DNA of 9,103 bases from Modestobacter sp. (GTDB taxonomy: Bacteria; Actinomycetota; Actinomycetes; Mycobacteriales; Geodermatophilaceae). Position 1 is the first letter of the stretch. Each line of letters opens with the position of its first letter. The notes under the pieces were generated by a model. The model had not been told where the DNA came from and did not search any database. It saw only the letters and a list, made by a program, of their open reading frames with translations. The DNA is taken from contig JAOPVN010000371.1 of assembly GCA_025966175.1 (NCBI GenBank), positions 1 to 9,103 on the forward strand, in the 5' to 3' direction. Positions 1-6,850 of this stretch are shown here, piece by piece. A program made the position numbers and the translations under genes.

Positions 1-2
1 CG

Positions 3-566
3 GAGGCCTGGCGGGCCATGACCACCGGTGTGGACCGGCTCGGCCGCGCGGTGCAGGAGGAGTACGGCCTCTCCATCGCCTTCCACCCGCACGCGGAGAG
101 CCACGTCGGCTACCAGGCCGACATCGAGCGGTTCCTGGCCGACACCGACCAGACCTACGTGCCGCTGTGCCTGGACACCGGTCACGTCAGCTACTACAAG
201 GGCGACAACCTCGACCTGATCCGCCGCTATCCGGAACGGATCGGATACCTGCACCTCAAGCAGGTCGACCCCGCGGTCGTCGACCGGGTGCTCGCCGAGG
301 ACATCACCTGGCCCGACGCCGTGCGGCTGGGCGCGATGACCGAGCCGCCGCTGGGCGTGCCGGACTACCCGCCGCTGTTGCAGGCCGTCGAGGACCTCGG
401 CCTGGACGTGTTCGCGATCGTCGAGCACGACCTCTACCCCTGCGCCCCCGACGTGCCGCTGCCGATCGCCCAGCGCACCCACCGCTACCTCCGTGCCTGC
501 GGACTGCGGTCCCTGGAGCTGGGCACCCCGAAGACCGTCGCGGCCGCTGCGGAGGACCGGGCATGA
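3..566 (+). CDS. IolE-like TIM-barrel sugar isomerase/dehydratase, 3' part
   Basis: This is the C-terminal part (187 residues visible) of a xylose-isomerase-like / AP-endonuclease-2-type TIM-barrel protein, the fold of inosose dehydratase IolE. The reading frame is open to the window edge before the first ATG at 18, and families of this kind run to about 290-300 residues, so ATG 18 is probably internal. Visible barrel motifs are HPHAESH (from base 84), LCLDTGH (about 168-185), YLHLKQVDP (about 246-272) and IVEHDLYP (about 417-440). The Asp, His and Glu of the last three are the likely divalent-metal ligands. The region reading DAVRLGAMTEPPLGVPDY resembles the IolE segment before its last barrel strand. 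Its stop overlaps the iolG start (ATGA, 563-566), so the two genes are translationally coupled. Dehydration of scyllo-inosose is the likely job given its neighbours. Another sugar epimerase or isomerase of the same fold is possible, so no symbol is given. Confidence 0.85.
   Translation, partial: EAWRAMTTGVDRLGRAVQEEYGLSIAFHPHAESHVGYQADIERFLADTDQTYVPLCLDTGHVSYYKGDNLDLIRRYPERIGYLHLKQVDPAVVDRVLAEDITWPDAVRLGAMTEPPLGVPDYPPLLQAVEDLGLDVFAIVEHDLYPCAPDVPLPIAQRTHRYLRACGLRSLELGTPKTVAAAAEDRA
551..556 (+). promoter_or_regulatory. Ribosome-binding site of iolG
   Basis: GGAGGA lies 6 bases before ATG 563, inside the end of the upstream gene. It fixes the iolG start at 563 even though the same frame stays open much further upstream, antiparallel to nothing but overlapping the upstream gene. 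Confidence 0.75.
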
Positions 567-1636
567 CCACCGCCGAGACCGTCGCCGGTGTGCTGCCGGA
601 GCTCGCCGACGTCCCCTCCGGCGAGCTGCGCGTCGCCGTCCTCGGCGTCGGGATGATGGGCGCCGACCACGTGGCCCGACTGCACAGCCGCATCTCCGGC
701 GCCCGGGTGGTGGCCGTCAGCGACGCCTTCGTGGAGAAGGCCGAGCAGGTCGCCGCCGACGTGCCCGGCTGCCGGGTGATCGCCGACCCGCTGGCTGCGA
801 TCGGCGACCCGGAGGTCGACGCCGTGCTCATCGCCACCCCCGGCCAGTTCCACGAGGGGCAGGTGCTGGCCTGCATCGGCCGAGGCATCCCGGTGCTGTG
901 CGAGAAGCCGCTGACCATGGACGCGGCGAGCTCGCTGGCCCTCGTCCGGGCCGAGGACTCCTACGCCGCTCGTACCGGCCGGCGGCTGGTCCAGGTGGGC
1001 TTCATGCGCCGCTTCGACCCCGAGTACGCGCAGCTGCGCACGCTGATCGTCTCCGGGGACATCGGTGAGCCGCTGGTGGTGCACTGCGCGCACCGCAACG
1101 CCGCCGTCCCGCCGCACTTCACCAGCGAGATGATGATCACCGACTCGGTGGTGCACGAGGTCGACGTCGCGAGATTCCTGCTCGACGAGGAGATCGCCGC
1201 GGTCACCGTGCTGCGGCCCAGGCCGAGCCGGCACGCGGTCGCCGGCCAGTCCGACCCGCTGCTGGTGGTGTTCGAGATGGCCAGCGGCCGGATCGTCGAC
1301 GTGGAGTGCTTCGTCAGCACCGGGGTCGCCTACGAGGTGCGCACCGAGGTGGTCGCCGAGGACGGCAGCGCCACGATCGGCCTGGACCTCGGCCTGGTCC
1401 TGCAGACCGGTGGCTCGCCGCGGGCGTCGCGGAGCACCGGCCTCGCACCCGACTTCCGGGAGCGGTTCGGCCGCGCCTACGACATCGAGGTCCAGCGCTG
1501 GGTGGACGCCGCCCGCCGCTGCACCATCGACGGGCCGGGGGTGTGGGACGGCTACGCCGCCTCAGCGGTCTGCACGGCAGGCGTGGCGGCCCTGCGCTCG
1601 GGGCAGCGCACCGAGGTCGGGCTGGCGCAGCGATGA
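563..1636 (+). CDS. iolG: Inositol 2-dehydrogenase (Gfo/Idh/MocA family)
   Basis: This 357-residue NAD(P)-dependent oxidoreductase probably oxidises myo-inositol to scyllo-inosose, the first step of inositol catabolism. The N-terminal Rossmann fold carries GVGMMG at residues 28-33, followed by ATPGQFHEGQ (91-100) and CEKPL, whose Lys115 is the family's catalytic lysine. The GFO/IDH C-terminal domain starts around MRRFDPEY (148-155) and holds the Asp-x3-His pair Asp194/His198 in DSVVHEVD. Together with Lys115 this is the catalytic set known from characterised inositol dehydrogenases. The start at 563 is chosen from the GGAGGA 6 bases upstream and the ATGA overlap. About 20 extra residues precede the Rossmann strand, so the N-terminus is slightly long. 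Its stop overlaps the next start (1633-1636). Related dehydrogenases for scyllo-inositol or other cyclic polyols share this fold, so the substrate rests on context. Confidence 0.9.
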   Translation: MTTAETVAGVLPELADVPSGELRVAVLGVGMMGADHVARLHSRISGARVVAVSDAFVEKAEQVAADVPGCRVIADPLAAIGDPEVDAVLIATPGQFHEGQVLACIGRGIPVLCEKPLTMDAASSLALVRAEDSYAARTGRRLVQVGFMRRFDPEYAQLRTLIVSGDIGEPLVVHCAHRNAAVPPHFTSEMMITDSVVHEVDVARFLLDEEIAAVTVLRPRPSRHAVAGQSDPLLVVFEMASGRIVDVECFVSTGVAYEVRTEVVAEDGSATIGLDLGLVLQTGGSPRASRSTGLAPDFRERFGRAYDIEVQRWVDAARRCTIDGPGVWDGYAASAVCTAGVAALRSGQRTEVGLAQR

Positions 1637-2508
1637 GGATCGCGCTGGACCCACAGATGCTGCGGACGACGCCGCTGCTGGAGCTGCCCGACGCGGTGGC
1701 GTCACTGGGCTACGAGTGGATGGAGCTCTCGCCCCGGGCGGACTTCATCCCGTTCTTCCAGCACCCACGGGTCGACCTGGCCACCGTCCGCGCGTTCCGG
1801 TCCCGGCTGAACGCCGCCGGGGTCGGGGTCACCTCGCTGCTGCCGGTGATGCGCTGGTCGGGCCCCGGTGAGATCGAGCGGCAGGCCGCCGTCCGGTACT
1901 GGAAGCGGGCGATCGAGATCTGCGTCGAGCTGGGCGTGGACACGATGAACTCGGAGTTCAACGGACGCCCCGAGGCCCCCGAGCTGGCCGAGGCGATGTT
2001 CTGGCGGTCGATGGAGGAGCTGCTGCCGGTCTTCGAGCGGGAGGGGGTGCGGCTCGCGCTGGAACCCCACCCGGACGACTTCGTCGAACTGGGGCACCCC
2101 GCGATCGACCTGATCCGCGGCATCGACTCGCCGCTGGTGTCCTTCCTCTACTGCGCGCCGCACACCTTCCACCAGGGCGACGACGCCCCGGGGGTCGTGG
2201 CGCACGCCGGCGAGCTGCTCAGCCACGTGCACGTCGCCGACTCGATGGACCACACCGCCTCCGACGGGCTGCGCTACATCACCAACCCGCCGGGCAATCC
2301 GGTCCGCGTCCACCAGCACATGGAGGTCGGCCGCGGCGACGTCGACTTCGACGAGCTCTTCTCGGCCCTCGCCGGCATCGGCTTCGACGGCGTCCTCACC
2401 ACCTGCGTCTTCGGGTGGGACGACCAGGCGCGGGAGTCCGGCGTCCGGATGCTCGATGCGATCCGCCAGCTGGTCACCAAGCACTTCCCCGACGGCACGA
2501 GTCCCTGA
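1633..2508 (+). CDS. iolH: IolH-like TIM-barrel sugar phosphate isomerase/epimerase
   Basis: This 291-residue protein has the xylose-isomerase-like TIM-barrel fold. It matches IolH of the inositol operon in length (about 290) and in landmarks as I remember them: MRIALD at the start, GYEWMELSP (26-34), RWSGPGE (74-80), ERQAAVRYWKR (82-92), GVDTMNSEFNG (101-111), MEELLPVFEREG, EPHPDDF (144-150), LSHVHVADSMDH (196-207), RYITNPPG and HQHMEVGRGDVDF (227-239). Glu144, His146, His200 and His229 are plausible metal or active-site residues by fold. The start overlaps the iolG stop (ATGA) with no clear ribosome-binding site, which points to translational coupling. IolH has no firmly established reaction, although it travels with inositol genes. 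IolI/IolE-type isomerase or dehydratase activity is the alternative. The sequence is distinct from the partial TIM-barrel gene at the left edge, so this is not a simple recent duplication. Confidence 0.82.
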   Translation: MRIALDPQMLRTTPLLELPDAVASLGYEWMELSPRADFIPFFQHPRVDLATVRAFRSRLNAAGVGVTSLLPVMRWSGPGEIERQAAVRYWKRAIEICVELGVDTMNSEFNGRPEAPELAEAMFWRSMEELLPVFEREGVRLALEPHPDDFVELGHPAIDLIRGIDSPLVSFLYCAPHTFHQGDDAPGVVAHAGELLSHVHVADSMDHTASDGLRYITNPPGNPVRVHQHMEVGRGDVDFDELFSALAGIGFDGVLTTCVFGWDDQARESGVRMLDAIRQLVTKHFPDGTSP

Positions 2509-2516
2509 CCCGTCCC

Positions 2517-2546
2517 GCCCACCCCCGACCCCGACCCCGACCCCGA
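2517..2546 (+). repeat. Short C-rich tandem repeat (CCCCGA)n in the iolH-iolA spacer
   Basis: The 50-base spacer between iolH and iolA contains about four head-to-tail copies of the hexamer CCCCGA (the first with a variant base), running directly into the AGAGAGG ribosome-binding site. The tract is purine-poor and would lie in the mRNA leader just before iolA. Copy number could vary by slippage. Confidence 0.7.
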
Positions 2547-2552
2547 GAGAGG
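2545..2552 (+). promoter_or_regulatory. Ribosome-binding site of iolA
   Basis: GAGAGAGG lies 6 bases before ATG 2559. It decides the iolA start, because the frame is open upstream to about 2415 within iolH. Confidence 0.7.
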
Positions 2553-2558
2553 CACCCC

Positions 2559-4052
<1,494 letters not shown>

Positions 4053-4057
4053 GAGCC

Positions 4058-4094
4058 GCCGGCGCCGGCGAGACCTGTCTCCGCCGGCGCCGGC
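4058..4094 (+). terminator. GC-rich hairpin terminator after iolA
   Basis: The arms GCCGGCGCCGGC (4058-4069) and GCCGGCGCCGGC (4083-4094) pair perfectly. They are extended by GAGA/TCTC next to a single-base bulge at 4082, closing on a 4-base loop (4074-4077). It begins 5 bases after the iolA stop. There is no clear T-tract, as is common for actinobacterial terminators. Each arm is itself a palindrome, so other foldings are possible. It could also serve ridA read-through from the other strand. Confidence 0.75.
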
Positions 4095-4210
4095 CTCGCG
4101 CCCTGCCCCTGCCTCCGCTGTCCCAGTCCGCCACCTCGTCCATCGCGTCGACGGACGCCAGTCCACCGTGACCCCCAAGGCCCCGGCAGCTCCTCCCAGG
4201 GGATGACCTC

Positions 4211-4240
4211 GCCCTGCCCTGCCCTGCCCTGCCCAGCCCA
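4211..4240 (+). repeat. Pentanucleotide tandem repeat, (GCCCT)4(GCCCA)2
   Basis: Six head-to-tail 5-base units lie between the convergent iolA and ridA genes: four exact GCCCT copies then two GCCCA copies. The remainder of the 4095-4316 spacer shows no gene that I can support. Confidence 0.8.
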
Positions 4241-4316
4241 GCCGTTCAGCCCGGGCCCGAAGGAGCGCGGCGAACCGCTCGCCCCTGCCGGGCGGGTCGA
4301 CGAGCCGACGCCCCGG

Positions 4317-4718
4317 CTAGTCGACAGCGGTGGCCTCGATCTCCACCATCATGTCGGGAAAGGCGAGGCGGGTCACGCCCACCAGCGTGCTGGTCGGCTG
4401 CACGCCGGCCGACGTGAAGCGCTTGGCCAGGTCGCCCCAAGACCCCATCATGGCGTCGACGTCGATGGTGAACACGTTGATGCGGACGACGTTGCCGAGC
4501 GTCATCCCGGCCTTCTTGAGCACCGTCTCGATGTTGTCGAGGGTGAGTGACAGCTGGGCGGGGAAGTCGCCGGGGTGCTGAGGCGTGCCGTCGGCCGATA
4601 CAGCCCCTTGCCCCGAGAGCACGAGAACACGTCTCGCGCCCTCCACCAGCTCTGCTTGGGTGAACCCGTAGTCGAGCGACCATGACCACGGGTTCACAGG
4701 TGTACGGGTGACGGACAT
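4317..4718 (-). CDS. RidA/YjgF/YER057c/UK114 family protein
   Basis: This 133-residue small protein belongs to the Rid family, whose members form trimers with active sites between subunits. Classical RidA hydrolyses reactive enamine/imine intermediates made by PLP enzymes. Family marks are LVLSGQGAVSADG (32-44), AQLSLTLDNIETVLKKAGMT (54-73), VVRINVFTID (77-86), PTSTLVGVTRLAFPDMMVEIEA (108-129) and the conserved Glu in VEIEA. At the place of the catalytic Arg of RidA (the Arg of the P-x-R-S motif) this protein has Ser110. It therefore probably belongs to a Rid subgroup without imine deaminase activity. The start is set by GAGGGGG (4724-4730) 5 bases before the ATG; the frame is open further upstream, but that extension has no family resemblance. 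It is convergent with iolA and separated from other genes, so no operon partner suggests its substrate. Confidence 0.88.
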   Translation of the reverse strand: MSVTRTPVNPWSWSLDYGFTQAELVEGARRVLVLSGQGAVSADGTPQHPGDFPAQLSLTLDNIETVLKKAGMTLGNVVRINVFTIDVDAMMGSWGDLAKRFTSAGVQPTSTLVGVTRLAFPDMMVEIEATAVD

Positions 4719-5135
4719 CGCGGCCCCCTCGGTGCTGCGCCCCGGCGGTGCCGAGGTGGACGTCAATCGTGGAACCTGGCTGGAAGGAAGCGAGACCGTT
4801 CGCTCCGCCGCCAGCCGACACGGCGTCGCAGCCAACGCTGTGTGTCCCGCGTGGTTCCGCCCGTGAGCGGAGCTTGTCCACGGATGTCTGCTGCCGCCTT
4901 CAGGGGAACGGTCTCTCGCGCTGTACCAGCCGGACGTCATGGCCCTCGTCAGGCGTACTCGCGCCACCCTGACCTCGCAGGAAGTGTCGGTCCGGGTGCC
5001 TCATCCAGCGCCCCGACAGCTCGCTGACCTGCCCGTCCCGACGCCGCCCTCGCGGGCCGGATCCGGCTGACGGATCCCCGCTGGCACACCGGTGCTCGGT
5101 GGGGGAGACGAGTCCGTGCTGTGCGGGGAAAGGCC
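4719..5135. other. 417-base gap without a supported gene
   Basis: This gap lies between the RidA-family gene start and the PPOX gene stop. Frames on both strands are open in places, but their products are Arg/Ser/Pro-rich and resemble no family I know. It must contain the promoter of the RidA-family gene. A TTGACG is present on the - strand about 55 bases upstream of that start, but no matching -10 element is visible. I see no RNA gene or mobile element. Confidence 0.5.
4724..4730 (-). promoter_or_regulatory. Ribosome-binding site of the RidA-family gene
   Basis: GAGGGGG on the - strand lies 5 bases before ATG 4718. It selects this start over upstream in-frame codons reaching to about 4967. 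Confidence 0.65.
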
Positions 5136-5507
5136 CTATGCGATGCCGAAGCTGTTGACCTTCTCCGGGTGGATGCGGATGAAGGCATCACCGAATCCGG
5201 GCCCGAGGTGTGCGCCGCCGGTCGGGATCGCCTCCGCGCGGCCCCGGATCTCGACGAAACGGGGCGTCCAGGGGTCGACGGACGCCAGGTCGTCGATGAC
5301 GATCGCAGCCCAGCCGTTGGCTTGCACGTCCCGGTACTTCTTGGTGTCCGCGACGTGGAGACCCCCGACGTCCACCGTGCCGAGCTCGGCGTTGTACGTG
5401 AACGACGTCGGCGCGACGTGTGGCTTGTGGTCGGCGCCGGCGGTGGCGAGCCGACCCAGCAGCTGGCCGGCGAGGTACTCGATCTGCGCAGCGCTCATCT
5501 CGCTCAT
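5136..5507 (-). CDS. PPOX-class (pyridoxamine phosphate oxidase-like) probable F420-dependent oxidoreductase
   Basis: This 123-residue single-domain split-barrel protein is probably a reductase that uses F420, or possibly FMN, on an unknown small molecule. Marks are EYLAGQLLGRLATAG (10-24), the strand pair PHVAPTSFTYNAELGTVDVGG (29-49), TKKYRDVQANGWAAIVIDDL (55-74) and SVDPWTPRFVEIRGRAEAI (76-94). The last resembles the DPW-x-PR-x-(V/I)E-(V/I)RGRAE stretch of the actinobacterial PPOX class F420-dependent MSMEG_5819/OxyR-like group. The start is ATG 5507; ATG 5498 is an in-frame alternative. Neither has a convincing ribosome-binding site. The frame is open to 5804, but the added residues do not resemble the family. 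A near-perfect 22-bp palindrome sits 16-37 bases upstream and may control it. The gene stands alone. F420 use is inferred from family resemblance only. Confidence 0.85.
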   Translation of the reverse strand: MSEMSAAQIEYLAGQLLGRLATAGADHKPHVAPTSFTYNAELGTVDVGGLHVADTKKYRDVQANGWAAIVIDDLASVDPWTPRFVEIRGRAEAIPTGGAHLGPGFGDAFIRIHPEKVNSFGIA

Positions 5508-5522
5508 CCACGTAGTGAACGA

Positions 5523-5544
5523 CTGGACTTCACGTGACGTCCAG
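5523..5544. promoter_or_regulatory. Candidate operator: 22-bp palindrome upstream of the PPOX gene
   Basis: The half-sites CTGGACTTCAC and GTGACGTCCAG form a 22-bp inverted repeat with one mismatched pair (5529/5538), centred on the perfect CACGTG. It begins 16 bases before the PPOX start codon on the - strand. Size, symmetry and position fit a site for a dimeric repressor such as a TetR- or GntR-type regulator. No regulator gene lies in the window next to it. A second ACGTCA, the inverse of the TGACGT in this palindrome, occurs at 5575-5580. Confidence 0.5.
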
Positions 5545-5580
5545 CCGCGTCCTTGCCGCCTGAGGGGATCCCCCACGTCA

Positions 5581-5624
5581 GCAGGGGCTCGTTCGGCAGG
5601 GCTCGTTCGGCAGGGGCTCGTTCG
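5581..5624. repeat. Three tandem copies of a 14/15-base unit
   Basis: GCAGGGGCTCGTTCG (5581-5595), GCAGGGCTCGTTCG (5596-5609, one G shorter) and GCAGGGGCTCGTTCG (5610-5624) run head to tail. The array lies 75-117 bases upstream of the PPOX start, outside any supported gene. Confidence 0.85.
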
Positions 5625-6028
5625 GCCGGCGATCTGGGCGCCGTCCATCACGATCTCCTGCCGAGCCCCCGCCACCCTGAGCTCGGCAGCAAACGCCGTC
5701 TGGTGGAAGGCGCCGCTGGTCCACCCGCCGCCAGCTCTGCAGACGACGGGTAGGGCGGGCGGCGAAGCGACCGGATGAAGTCGCGGTCCGGCACGTCCGG
5801 ACATGCGCCGTGCTGCACGTCTCGCCGGACGACTCCGGAGGAGATCGACCGGTCCAGCGTCCGGCCTGGCCCCGCCGGATCACTGCAGCTGGCCGCAATC
5901 GTCCGGGGATCCGCCGACGTAGGGCGACGGGATCTCCAGCGAGGAGGGTGGCACCGCCGGATCCGGCCGTCCCCGAGCGGCGGGACAGCGAACGGGTCCG
6001 GCGTTGTGCCGCCTGTCCTTCGCGCCGG

Positions 6029-6487
6029 TCAGGGCTGTGGCCGGTAGGGCTCCGTGGCATAACGAGCCATCACCGCGACGATTTCTGCCGGGTCGAGACG
6101 ACCGTCCGTCCCGGGGGTCAGCTGGGACAGCTCCCGGAAGTAGTCGATGTAGCGCTGGGGGGTGACGGTGCACAGCAGGCTGGCCGGCGCCTGATCGTCG
6201 GCGTTGGCGAAGGTGTGCGGGTCGCCGATGGGCGCGGTCACGAGCTGCCCGGGGGCAGCGATCAGGGAGTCGGTGCCGCTGGTGAAGCGGACGACCCCGG
6301 TGAGGACGTAGAAGGTCTCGTCGTGCTCCCGGTGGACGTGCTGGGGCGGTCCGGCCCAGCCGGGGGCGAGCTGGGCCGCGACGACGCCGATGCGTCCCGA
6401 GGTGGAGCTGCCGTCATCGAGCACTTTGAAGGTGGCTCCTCCGGCGTCGAAGGTCTCGGGCTGCTCGAGGCTGATGCTGATGGTCAT
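6029..6487 (-). CDS. Cupin domain-containing protein
   Basis: This 152-residue single-domain cupin binds one metal and is of unknown substrate. Both cupin motifs are complete. Motif 1 is H50-V-H52 followed after four residues by Glu57 and then Gly64. Motif 2 is P86-I-G88-D-P-H91-TFA-N95. The metal ligands are therefore predicted to be His50, His52, Glu57 and His91. After the barrel comes an alpha-helical tail containing RYIDYFRELSQL and GRLDPAEIVAVMARY (about 113-146), seen in quercetinase-like and other actinobacterial stand-alone cupins. The start at ATG 6487 is chosen because AGGGGA (6494-6499) lies 6 bases before it; ATG 6493, two codons upstream, would abut that site directly. The frame extends upstream to 6880 without family resemblance. 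No neighbour gives a clue to the substrate. Dioxygenase, isomerase or small-molecule-binding roles are all possible. Confidence 0.88.
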   Translation of the reverse strand: MTISISLEQPETFDAGGATFKVLDDGSSTSGRIGVVAAQLAPGWAGPPQHVHREHDETFYVLTGVVRFTSGTDSLIAAPGQLVTAPIGDPHTFANADDQAPASLLCTVTPQRYIDYFRELSQLTPGTDGRLDPAEIVAVMARYATEPYRPQP

Positions 6488-6493
6488 GGCCAT

Positions 6494-6499
6494 TCCCCT
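6494..6499 (-). promoter_or_regulatory. Ribosome-binding site of the cupin gene
   Basis: AGGGGA on the - strand lies 6 bases before ATG 6487 and 0 bases before ATG 6493. This favours 6487 as the start. Confidence 0.65.
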
Positions 6500-6551
6500 G
6501 TGCTGCCTGCCGTCTCCCCCGGTCGACACACACCACTGTCGCCCCTCCCGC

Positions 6552-6566
6552 GACCAAAAGGACCAA
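6552..6566. repeat. Paired GACCAA direct repeat upstream of the cupin gene
   Basis: GACCAA occurs at 6552-6557 and 6561-6566, one start 9 bases after the other, about 65-80 bases upstream of the cupin start. On the - strand this reads TTGGTC twice. It could be a regulator half-site pair or include a -35 element. Support is weak. Confidence 0.3.
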
Positions 6567-6600
6567 CCGATGCCGCCAACCAGCATCGCGATCCTCCGCA

Positions 6601-6648
6601 ATGAGCTGATGCGGGATGGCTTGATGCGCAGCAGGTTGTTCAGCTCAT
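6601..6648. repeat. Inverted repeat with 9-bp perfect arms
   Basis: ATGAGCTGA (6601-6609) and TCAGCTCAT (6640-6648) are perfect inverted arms around 30 bases. The interior carries the direct repeat TGATGCG (6607-6613 and 6622-6628). It lies 114-161 bases upstream of the cupin start in a stretch that looks less GC-rich than the genes around it. Confidence 0.45.
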
Positions 6649-6766
6649 GGGCTGGCCAGGGGCAGCGCGGTTCCGGCGAGCCGCACTCGGCACCTCCACG
6701 GGAACATCCGGCTGGCTGCGCACTGCCGCAGCCGCAACCTTCGTGACGCGCCACGGCAACCCGGCC

Positions 6767-6850
6767 GTCAGCAGCGAACTGATGGCCGAGGAGCAGGCCG
6801 CGCTGCGCCGGGTGGCGACACTGGTCGCCGGCGCCGCAATGCCGGAGGCA
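6767..6850 (+). pseudogene. Possible remnant of a GAF-domain sensor gene (N-terminal scrap)
   Basis: In the + frame, LMAEEQAALRRVATLVAG (from base 6779) matches, from memory, the linker that begins many actinobacterial GAF-domain sensor kinases and phosphatases (EEQAALRRVATLVA, usually followed by a Gly-x-Pro-Glu-Glu-Val-Phe helix). Here it is followed by GAAMPEAL and then unrelated residues, with a stop at 6908-6910, so no GAF domain follows. I see no ribosome-binding site or convincing start. The most likely reading is a truncated gene fragment left by rearrangement. Chance resemblance cannot be excluded, because the motif is only about 18 residues. Confidence 0.4.

Larger units (their letters stand above)
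5508..6028. other. 521-base gap without a supported gene
   Basis: This gap lies between the PPOX gene start and the cupin stop. It holds the palindrome at 5523-5544, the tandem repeat at 5581-5624, the palindrome GCCGGATCCGGC at 5956-5967 and several scattered TCCGG/CCGGA words. A - strand stretch around 5640-5735 reads with protein-like composition (AFHQTAFAAELRVAGA, then a Met). I do not recognise it, and it lacks a ribosome-binding site. It may be a decayed gene or chance. Confidence 0.5.

Noticed and set aside
167..562. Upstream extension of the iolG frame
   Set aside because: It overlaps the TIM-barrel gene in another frame, is Arg/Pro-rich, and the GGAGGA before ATG 563 gives a good start.
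485..1234. A long antisense frame over the end of the first gene and iolG
   Set aside because: It is a shadow frame rich in Gly, Asp, His and Val, with no recognisable domain or ribosome-binding site.
4741..4775. TTGACG on the - strand as a -35 box for the RidA-family gene
   Set aside because: No TAnnnT-like -10 element is found at 16-19 bases, so I do not call a promoter.
5581..5624. The tandem repeat as a CRISPR array
   Set aside because: Units are 14-15 bases with no spacers between them, and no cas gene is in the window.
5956..5967. GCCGGATCCGGC palindrome as an operator
   Set aside because: Twelve-base palindromes of this composition are common in such GC-rich DNA, and it lies downstream of the cupin stop, not at a promoter.
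5810..6604. A 264-codon + strand frame covering the cupin gene
   Set aside because: It is antisense to a cupin with both metal-binding motifs complete, and its product is low-complexity Arg/Gly/Asp-rich.
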